This document shows, piece by piece, positions 1 to 5,233 of a stretch of 5,874 nt of DNA; within the stretch, counting starts at the first letter, position 1, and each line of letters starts with the position of its first letter. The DNA is taken from positions 1-5,874 of the forward strand of contig JAEYPH010000100.1 in the NCBI GenBank assembly GCA_023410875.1. Direction: 5' to 3'. The translations under genes were made by a program, and so were the position numbers. This stretch comes from Bacillota bacterium (GTDB taxonomy: Bacteria > Bacillota > Clostridia > Christensenellales > UMGS416). Below the pieces are notes generated by a model. That model made no database searches and had not been told where the DNA came from. It saw nothing but the letters and a program-made list of their open reading frames with translations.

Positions 1-177
1 TTCGTTTTGAGCTGTCGATACATGCCCATATTTAGAAGGAATAGTTGGTTTTTTTGTCGAAGAAGCCCTGCACCACGGTGCTTATCAACTTTAGCTGATG
101 GCTGCCCAAGACAGTGGCTATTGTCGAACCGTACCAATACGGCAACCAAGGTATCGAATCAGGGCAAAAAGTGGGTC
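1..177. other. Upstream intergenic stretch, no gene supported
   Basis: This stretch is visibly less GC-rich than the genes to its right. One plus-strand frame stays open from base 1 to a stop at 241-243, but its translation is rich in Ser, Arg, Trp and Asn, resembles no family I know, and runs through the promoter and operator, so I do not call it a gene. A second frame gives a more protein-like 27-residue piece from 11 to a stop at 92-94, with no start or ribosome site; it could be debris. Small dyads are present: GCACC-AC-GGTGC at 70-81, an imperfect 16-bp palindrome at 84-99, and CCGTA-CCAA-TACGG at 129-142. TGTCGA occurs three times (13-18, 55-60, 122-127). None can be given a function from sequence alone. 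Confidence 0.55.
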
Positions 178-206
178 TTGACCTCATGGGCAAACAGCGA
201 TATGAT
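178..206 (+). promoter_or_regulatory. Sigma-70/sigma-A type promoter of the efflux operon
   Basis: TTGACC at 178-183 (5 of 6 matches to the -35 consensus) and TATGAT at 201-206 (5 of 6 matches to the -10 consensus) are separated by the optimal 17 bp. Transcription should start about seven bases after the -10, near G213, leaving a leader of about 43 nt before the regulator's ATG at 256. It is the only good promoter I see in the window and should serve all five genes. The end of the -10 touches the first TTAGC box, so a bound regulator would block RNA polymerase directly. Confidence 0.82.
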
Positions 207-234
207 TAGCCCGCTAAAGGTTAGCGAGCTAATC
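204..234. promoter_or_regulatory. Twin SlyA/MarR-type operator (two TTAGC-NN-GCTAA boxes)
   Basis: Two 12-bp palindromes with perfect arms lie in tandem: TTAGC-CC-GCTAA at 206-217 and TTAGC-GA-GCTAA at 221-232, separated by AGG, centres 15 bp apart. GA at 204-205 and TC at 233-234 extend the larger dyad. The arms equal the published Salmonella SlyA box TTAGCAAGCTAA, a MarR-family site. Box 1 overlaps the last base of the -10 and covers the expected start point; box 2 lies in the early leader, just ahead of the marR-type gene. This is the classic arrangement for autorepression. Inference: two regulator dimers bind here, possibly on different faces of the helix given the 15-bp spacing, and shut off the whole operon. 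The match is seen directly; the binding is not proven. Confidence 0.8.
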
Positions 235-241
235 TTTTTTT
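204..241 (+). terminator. Possible intrinsic terminator for upstream read-through
   Basis: In an RNA that enters from the left, 204-217 can pair with 221-234 (13 of 14 positions, one C-A mismatch at 211/227, loop AGG) and is followed by seven T residues at 235-241. That has the form of a Rho-independent terminator. The operon's own transcript, starting near 213, lacks most of the left arm and could form only a five-pair stub, so it should escape. The stem is AT-rich for a terminator in this genome and is equally explained as the by-product of two operator boxes in tandem. Confidence 0.35.
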
Positions 242-245
242 AGGC

Positions 246-249
246 GAGG
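246..249 (+). promoter_or_regulatory. Ribosome binding site that sets the regulator's start
   Basis: GAGG at 246-249, in a purine-rich run beginning at 242, ends six bases before ATG 256. A TTG at 250 is in frame two codons earlier but directly abuts the GAGG, which leaves no spacing for the ribosome. The ATG at 256 is therefore the preferred start. Confidence 0.7.
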
Positions 250-255
250 TTGACC

Positions 256-705
256 ATGGATTACGGCTCTTTGAATCACCTTTTCGTTATGACCAGCCAT
301 CTGCATTTCCGCAGCACCATCTGCCGCTTCATCGAGCACGGCGTGGGGGAGGGGCAGCCCAAGATCCTCTTCACGCTGCGCGACGAGGACGGCGTGAGCC
401 AGGCGGAGCTGGCGCGCCAGTGCCATCTGGAGCCGGCCACCGTGACGGCCACGCTGTGCCGCATGGAGAAGGCGGCGCTCATCGAGCGTCGCGCCGACAA
501 GCAGGACCTGCGGGTGACCCGCGTGTTCCTGACCGACGCCGGCCGCGAGCTGACCGCCACGCTGGACAGGCTCAACGACGAGATCGGCGCGGAATGCTTC
601 TCGGGCTTCTCCGATGACGAGCGCCAGCAGATGGCACAGTTTTACGATCGCATGCGCGACAACATGGAGCGGGCCCGGGCCGCCAAGCGGGAGGGTGACA
701 AATGA
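256..705 (+). CDS. MarR/SlyA-family transcriptional regulator
   Basis: A 149-residue winged helix-turn-helix repressor, the usual size for the family. The N-terminal helices (about 1-45) would form part of the dimer interface. The helix-turn-helix covers about 47-72 (SQAELARQ, then the recognition helix around EPATVTATLCRME). The wing holds the family hallmark D84-x-R86 and the following V-x-LT and G96 (LTDAGREL). The C-terminal helix, about 118-145, is charged and would complete the dimer. The protein probably binds the twin TTAGC boxes in its own promoter and is released by a small-molecule ligand or by oxidation; Cys23, Cys56, Cys68 and Cys114 are present but there is no clear OhrR-type sensor signature. 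Its TGA overlaps the ATG of the next gene (ATGA), so regulator and exporter are translationally coupled. The inducer is unknown. It is not recognisable as a specific named member. Confidence 0.93.
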   Translation: MDYGSLNHLFVMTSHLHFRSTICRFIEHGVGEGQPKILFTLRDEDGVSQAELARQCHLEPATVTATLCRMEKAALIERRADKQDLRVTRVFLTDAGRELTATLDRLNDEIGAECFSGFSDDERQQMAQFYDRMRDNMERARAAKREGDK

Positions 706-2441
706 TACGATTGATGCGTTTTTTAAAGCCCTGCTGGAAGCCGGCGCTGGCGGCGCCGCTGTTCATGTTTCTGGAGGTCTTCATGGACCTGCTGCAGCCC
801 ACGCTGATGAGCGACATCGTGGACAACGCTGTGGCCAAGGGCGACCTGGCCTATGTGCTGGCCATGAGCGGCCGCATGATACTGGCGGCGCTGGCCGGGG
901 CCGTGGGCGGCGTCGGCTGCACGGTGTTCTCGTCCATCGCCGCCATGGAATACGGCACGGGGCTGCGCCAGACGATCTTCGACCGCGTGCAGACCTTCTC
1001 CTTCGCCGAGCTGGATCAGCTCAAGACGTCTTCGCTGATCACGCGGCTGACCAACGACATCATGCAGCTGCAGAACCTCGTGATCATGGGCCTGCGCATG
1101 ATGGTGCGCGCGCCGCTGCTGGTCATCGGCGGCGCTGTGATGGCCATCGCGATCAACGCCCGGCTGGCGATCATACTGCTGGTGGCCATGCCGCTGCTGG
1201 TCGTGTCCATCGTTTTGATCACCCGCAAGGGCTTCCCGATGTTCGGTGACCTGCAGCGGCGCATCGACCGCATCAACGACGTGACCCGGGAGAACCTGGC
1301 CGGCATCCGCGTCGTGAAGGCCTTCGTGCGCGAGGAGCACGAGACGCAGCGCTTCGACCGCGCCAACGGAGAGCTTATGGCCTCCGGCGTGCGCGTTTCA
1401 CGGCTGATGATGTGGATGTGGCCGATTATGACGCTGCTCTTGAACATGAGCATCGTGGCGGCGCTGTGGTTCGGCGGGCGCATGGTGCTGGATGGTGGCA
1501 TCCTGAGCGGCCAGGTCATGGCGTTCATCAACTATCTGATGCAAATCCTCTTTTCCATGATGATGCTCTCGATGGTCCTGATGGGCGCGTCCTCGGCCAA
1601 GGCCTCCGCCGACCGCATCAACGAGGTGCTGGATATGCACACAACCATTGCGGACCCGGCGAAGCCCAAACGAGCCGAAGGCTCTGAAAGCCTCGATGTG
1701 GAGTTCCGGGACGTCAGCTTCCGCTACCCCGGCGCCGAGGGCGCGCCGGCGCTGCGGCATTTGAGCTTCACCGCCCGGGCCGGTCAGACCATCGGCATCC
1801 TGGGCGCTACGGGCTCGGGTAAAAGCTCGCTTGTGAACCTGATCCCGCGGTTGTATGACGCGACCGAGGGCAGCGTGCTGGTGGGCGGTGTAGACGTGCG
1901 GGAGATGGCGCTGGATGACCTGCGCGGGCGCATCGCCATGGCCCCGCAGCAGAGCATACTCTTCAGCGGATCGGTGCAGCAGAACCTGCTCTGGGGCGAT
2001 GAGGCCGCCGGCGACGACGCCGTGCGCGCCGCCGCCGCCGACGCTCAGGCCGACGGCTTTGTGCAGGCGCTGGACAAAGGCTACGCGACCACGCTGGGCC
2101 AGCGGGGCGTCAACCTGTCCGGCGGGCAGAAGCAGCGGCTGTCCATCGCCCGGGCGCTGCTGCGCAAGCCGGACATCCTGATACTGGACGACGCGACCAG
2201 CGCCGTGGACATGGCCACCGAGGCCAAGCTGCAGGGCGCCATCCGTGCCCGCATGGGCAGCTGTACGATTTTCATCATCGCCCAGCGCATCTCCTCGGTG
2301 CTGGAAGCCGACCAGATCCTCGTGATGGACGACGGGCGGATCGTGGCCCGGGGAACCCACAGCGAGCTGCTGCGCAGCAGCGACATCTACCGCGACATCG
2401 TGCAGTCGCAATTGGGAGAGGAGGCGCTGGCCCATGTCTGA
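702..2441 (+). CDS. Heterodimeric ABC exporter subunit 1 (degenerate ATPase site)
   Basis: A 579-residue half-transporter with a six-helix exporter domain (about 12-300) followed by a nucleotide-binding domain (about 330-575). Predicted membrane spans are near 12-33, 53-77, 129-150, 154-174, 237-262 and 270-297; the long coupling region holds ENLAGIRVVKAF at 197-208. ATPase motifs are Walker A GATGSGKS 368-375, Q-loop Gln416, signature LSGGQ 472-476 and Walker B ILILD ending at Asp496. The catalytic Glu after Walker B is Asp497, and the switch His is Gln528 (IIAQR). These two changes mark the non-catalytic partner of heterodimeric exporters such as BmrC, LmrC and TM287, whose length it matches. 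It should pair with the next gene and pump drugs or lipophilic compounds outward across the cytoplasmic membrane. The start is set by GGGAGGG at 689-695, six bases before ATG. The substrate cannot be read from sequence. Confidence 0.95.
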   Translation: MIRLMRFLKPCWKPALAAPLFMFLEVFMDLLQPTLMSDIVDNAVAKGDLAYVLAMSGRMILAALAGAVGGVGCTVFSSIAAMEYGTGLRQTIFDRVQTFSFAELDQLKTSSLITRLTNDIMQLQNLVIMGLRMMVRAPLLVIGGAVMAIAINARLAIILLVAMPLLVVSIVLITRKGFPMFGDLQRRIDRINDVTRENLAGIRVVKAFVREEHETQRFDRANGELMASGVRVSRLMMWMWPIMTLLLNMSIVAALWFGGRMVLDGGILSGQVMAFINYLMQILFSMMMLSMVLMGASSAKASADRINEVLDMHTTIADPAKPKRAEGSESLDVEFRDVSFRYPGAEGAPALRHLSFTARAGQTIGILGATGSGKSSLVNLIPRLYDATEGSVLVGGVDVREMALDDLRGRIAMAPQQSILFSGSVQQNLLWGDEAAGDDAVRAAAADAQADGFVQALDKGYATTLGQRGVNLSGGQKQRLSIARALLRKPDILILDDATSAVDMATEAKLQGAIRARMGSCTIFIIAQRISSVLEADQILVMDDGRIVARGTHSELLRSSDIYRDIVQSQLGEEALAHV

Positions 2442-4317
2442 ACCGCGCAGAGAAGAGAGAAGGCCCGGCCCTGGCGTGGGCATGCGCCCCGGCGGCCCCT
2501 TTGGCATGCCCATGGGCCCCAAGCCCAAGCTCAAGGACGCCAGGGGCACGCTGCGCCGCCTGCTGGGCTATCTGGGCAGCATGAAGGTGCGGCTGGTCTT
2601 CGTGCTCGTGCTGGCCGCGGCCGGCACGCTGACCACCGTGTGGGGCACGAGGATCAACGGTTCCATCATCGACGAGCTGGTGGCCACCCGCGATGTGAGC
2701 CGTCTGGCGGCCTCCTGCGGCCTGCTGCTGGGGCTGTATGTTCTGGGCATCATCGTGCAGCAGGTCATCAACTACCTGATGATCGACGTTTCTCTGGGCA
2801 CGGTGACGACGCTGCGGCGAGACCTGTTTCGCAGGATGCAGGCATTGCCGCTCAAGTTCTTTGACGCCACGACCCATGGAGACCTGATGAGCCGATACAC
2901 CAACGACGTGGAAAACGTGCGCATGGTGTTAAGCCAGAGCCTGGGGCAGTTCATCGGCAACATCATCAGTATCGCCTTCACGCTGGGCGCAATGCTGCTG
3001 CTAAGCCCGGTCATGACGCTGGTGACGGTGGCGACGGTGCCGCTGATGATGCTGGTCACCCGTTTCATCGCCCGGCACACGCGCAAGTATTTCAGCGCCC
3101 AACAGAAGGAGCTGGGCGAGCTCAACGGCTACATCGAGGAGACCGTCAGCGGCCAGAAGGTCGTCAAGGTGTTCGCCCGGGAGGCGCGGGTCAAGGAGGG
3201 CTTCGCCGCCATCAACGCCCGGCTGCGCACCGCAGGCATGCGCGCGCAAATCTTCTCCGGCCTCATGGGCCCGGTCATGAACATGATAAACAACCTAAGC
3301 TTCGCCATCGTGACGACCTTTGGCGCGTGGATGATCCTGCGCGGCGACGCCCAGGTGACCGTGGGCGTCGTGTTCAGCTTCCTGCTGTATCTGCGCATGT
3401 TCGGCCGGCCGGTCAACGAGATCGCGATGCTCTTTTCCACGATACAATCGGCGCTGGCCGGCGCGGAGCGCATCTTCGACGTGATGGACCAGGCGCCGGA
3501 GACGCCCGACGCGCCCGACGCGCCGACTTTTGCCGGCGTGGCCGGCCATGTGCAAGCCAACGATGTGCACTTCTCCTACGAGAGCGGCCGACCGGTGCTT
3601 AAAAACGCGACCTTCGAGGCCAAACCCGGCCAGACCATCGCGTTGGTGGGGCCCACCGGCGCGGGCAAGACCACGATCGTCAACCTGCTGGAGCGCTTCT
3701 ACGACGTGGACAGCGGCTCCATCGCCATCGACGGTGTGGACCTGCGGGCCGCGCGGCGCACAAGCCTGCGGGCCAGCCTGGGCATCGTATTGCAGGACAC
3801 GGTGCTATTCTCCGAGACCGTGCGCGAGAACATCCGCTACGGCCGGCTGACCGCCAGCGACACCGAGGTGGAGGCCGCTGCCCGCATGGCCAACGCCGAG
3901 CCCTTCATCCTGCGCCTGCCCCATGGGTATGACACGGTGCTGGGCGACGACGGCGGCAACCTGTCCCAGGGGCAGCGGCAGTTGCTGGCCATCGCCCGGG
4001 CCATCCTGGCCGACCCGGCCATCCTGATCCTGGACGAGGCCACATCCAGCGTGGACACCCGCACCGAGCTGCACATCCAGCAGGCCATGCTGGAACTGAT
4101 GCGCGGGCGCACGAGCTTCGTCATCGCCCACCGCCTGTCCACGATCCGCAACGCCGACCAGATCCTCGTGATCAACCAGGGCGAGATTGTGGAGCGCGGC
4201 ACCCACGAGCAGCTGCTGGCCGCCGGCGGCTTCTACGCCAACCTGCACAACAGCCAGTTCCGCACCGGGTTGGTGGAGACCGACGCTCCGTCCGCGCAAT
4301 CCGGGCTGGCCGGTTAA
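2434..4317 (+). CDS. Heterodimeric ABC exporter subunit 2 (catalytically competent)
   Basis: A 627-residue half-transporter, the larger partner of the pair as BmrD, LmrD and TM288 are. An N-terminal cytoplasmic tail (about 9-32) is rich in Gly, Pro, Met and Arg. Membrane spans lie near 52-73, 94-117, 166-190, 191-211, 276-303 and 307-325. ATPase motifs are Walker A GPTGAGKTT 406-414, Q-loop Gln454, variant signature LSQGQ 510-514, Walker B LILD with Asp534 and catalytic Glu535, and switch His566 (VIAHR). The variant signature faces the degenerate Walker site of subunit 1, while its intact Glu and His face subunit 1's LSGGQ, so the dimer has one working and one weak ATP site. A C-terminal tail of about 20 residues follows the last conserved block. 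It overlaps the previous gene by 8 bp; GGAGG at 2420-2424 is nine bases ahead. The linker at 357-365 is made by a 9-bp tandem repeat. Confidence 0.95.
   Translation: MSEPRREERRPGPGVGMRPGGPFGMPMGPKPKLKDARGTLRRLLGYLGSMKVRLVFVLVLAAAGTLTTVWGTRINGSIIDELVATRDVSRLAASCGLLLGLYVLGIIVQQVINYLMIDVSLGTVTTLRRDLFRRMQALPLKFFDATTHGDLMSRYTNDVENVRMVLSQSLGQFIGNIISIAFTLGAMLLLSPVMTLVTVATVPLMMLVTRFIARHTRKYFSAQQKELGELNGYIEETVSGQKVVKVFAREARVKEGFAAINARLRTAGMRAQIFSGLMGPVMNMINNLSFAIVTTFGAWMILRGDAQVTVGVVFSFLLYLRMFGRPVNEIAMLFSTIQSALAGAERIFDVMDQAPETPDAPDAPTFAGVAGHVQANDVHFSYESGRPVLKNATFEAKPGQTIALVGPTGAGKTTIVNLLERFYDVDSGSIAIDGVDLRAARRTSLRASLGIVLQDTVLFSETVRENIRYGRLTASDTEVEAAARMANAEPFILRLPHGYDTVLGDDGGNLSQGQRQLLAIARAILADPAILILDEATSSVDTRTELHIQQAMLELMRGRTSFVIAHRLSTIRNADQILVINQGEIVERGTHEQLLAAGGFYANLHNSQFRTGLVETDAPSAQSGLAG
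3505..3527 (+). repeat. 9-bp tandem repeat in the linker of ABC subunit 2
   Basis: CCCGACGCG occurs twice back to back (3505-3513, 3514-3522) followed by a partial copy CCGAC. It encodes the repeated tripeptide Pro-Asp-Ala in the loop joining membrane and ATPase domains (residues about 358-364). Each unit is a whole number of codons, so copy-number change would keep the frame and only alter linker length. Confidence 0.7.
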
Positions 4318-4323
4318 CAAGCC

Positions 4324-5214
4324 ATGGAAAAGGCAGCATTTCGCATTGTGAGCTACCGGCCGGACCTGTCGGCTGGGCTTGCCGCCTTGCGGGCCGACAC
4401 CACGGCCCGCCACGGCGCGCCCTGCCTGTGGGATGCCGGTGAGCGCTGGCTGTGGCCCTTCACGCTGTGCGCGCTGCAGGGCCGCAGGCTGATCGCCGCG
4501 GCGCAGGCGCGCCCTGTGGCCATCGTGCAGGAGCCGGGAGAGGCGCCCCACCGGCTGTTCATGAGCCTGAACGCGTTTGCCCGCTGGGAGGGTGACGCCG
4601 CGCTGTACGGCGCGCTGTTCGCCCGCATCGAGGCGCTGGCCCGCGTGATGGCCGCACCGCTGCCGCAGGGGCATCCGGTGCGCCTGTGCGTTAGCGTGCT
4701 GGGCAGCGAAGGCGCGACCCGGGCCTTCTATGAAGCCCATGGGTTCATGCCCTATCTGAGCATACTGGCCATGACGGGTTCCACAGCCATCTACCCGGTC
4801 GCGGCTGTGGAGGGGCTGGAGATCCAGGAGTCTGATCTGTTGACTGACGAAAGTCAATTCGAGGAGGAGGACGCTTTCCAGCTGGACCCGCTGGGCCTGC
4901 CTGCGGCGCAGCCCGCCTGGGAGCCCCGGCGCACGGCGCTGCTGGCTGCGCTGCGCGGGGAACCCTGCGGCCGCCTGGTGCTGTGGGAGCAGGACGACCA
5001 GGCCAGCATAGAGGACGTCTTTGTACGCCCAGCCTGCCGGGGCAGGGGCGTGGCCCGCGCGCTGGTGGCCCACGGGCTGCGGCTGCTGGCCGGCAGGGGT
5101 CATGGGCAGGCGTCGCTGCAGGTGCTGCGCGCCAACGCCGCCGCGCTGGGGCTGTATCAAAGTCTGGGCTTTGCCGTTGCCGCCGAGGAAACCCGGCTGG
5201 AACGGCCGCTATAA
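4324..5214 (+). CDS. Tandem GNAT-family N-acetyltransferase
   Basis: A 296-residue protein with two GNAT folds, about twice a single domain. The C-terminal half has the acetyl-CoA binding motif: after strand DVFV (231-234) comes R239-G-R-G242-V-A244, fitting R/Q-x-x-G-x-G/A, then the later block NAAALGLYQSLGF at about 271-283. The N-terminal half keeps the matching later block (ATRAFYEAHGF, about 131-141) but has no R-x-x-G-x-G/A loop, so it is probably structural or binds the acceptor. Mycothiol synthase MshD shows the same plan (weak first domain, active second), though nothing shows this is MshD. An acidic linker spans about 168-185. It starts 6 nt after the ABC stop with no clear Shine-Dalgarno, so it likely depends on coupled re-initiation. 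Role is inferred: acetylation of an amine-bearing compound, possibly the drug the exporters handle. A ribosomal or metabolite target is also possible. Confidence 0.85.
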   Translation: MEKAAFRIVSYRPDLSAGLAALRADTTARHGAPCLWDAGERWLWPFTLCALQGRRLIAAAQARPVAIVQEPGEAPHRLFMSLNAFARWEGDAALYGALFARIEALARVMAAPLPQGHPVRLCVSVLGSEGATRAFYEAHGFMPYLSILAMTGSTAIYPVAAVEGLEIQESDLLTDESQFEEEDAFQLDPLGLPAAQPAWEPRRTALLAALRGEPCGRLVLWEQDDQASIEDVFVRPACRGRGVARALVAHGLRLLAGRGHGQASLQVLRANAAALGLYQSLGFAVAAEETRLERPL

Positions 5215-5233
5215 AAACAAAACAGGAGTACCT

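Noticed and set aside
11..94. 27-residue protein-like fragment in another upstream frame
   Set aside because: It has no start or ribosome site, is closed by stops at 8-10 and 92-94, and is too short to assign; at most gene debris.
7..243. Open plus-strand frame of 78 codons before the regulator
   Set aside because: It has no ribosome site, its composition is not protein-like for this genome, and it runs through the promoter and operator. No family resemblance was seen.
250..255. TTG start for the regulator, two codons earlier
   Set aside because: The GAGG ribosome site directly abuts TTG 250, whereas ATG 256 has normal six-base spacing.
614..1249. Plus-strand frame overlapping the regulator and ABC subunit 1
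   Set aside because: It is out of frame with both real genes and rich in Arg/His/Gly/Ala; a GC-rich shadow.
1672..1684. GAGCC-GAA-GGCTC hairpin inside ABC subunit 1
   Set aside because: It has a short stem with no T-run and lies in the coding sequence of the interdomain linker; expected by chance in GC-rich DNA.
1398..2549. Long minus-strand open frame opposite ABC subunit 1
   Set aside because: It is His/Gln/Arg/Gly-rich with no domain pattern, the usual antisense artefact of GC-rich coding; the plus strand encodes all ABC motifs.
4691..4702. Partial TTAGC box (TTAGCGTGCTGG) inside the GNAT gene
   Set aside because: Only one arm is perfect, it is within coding sequence and not near a promoter; probably chance.
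3805..5160. Minus-strand open frame of 451 codons opposite ABC subunit 2 and the GNAT gene
   Set aside because: It spans two well-supported plus-strand genes and their junction and has low-complexity Gln/Gly/Arg content with no recognisable motif.
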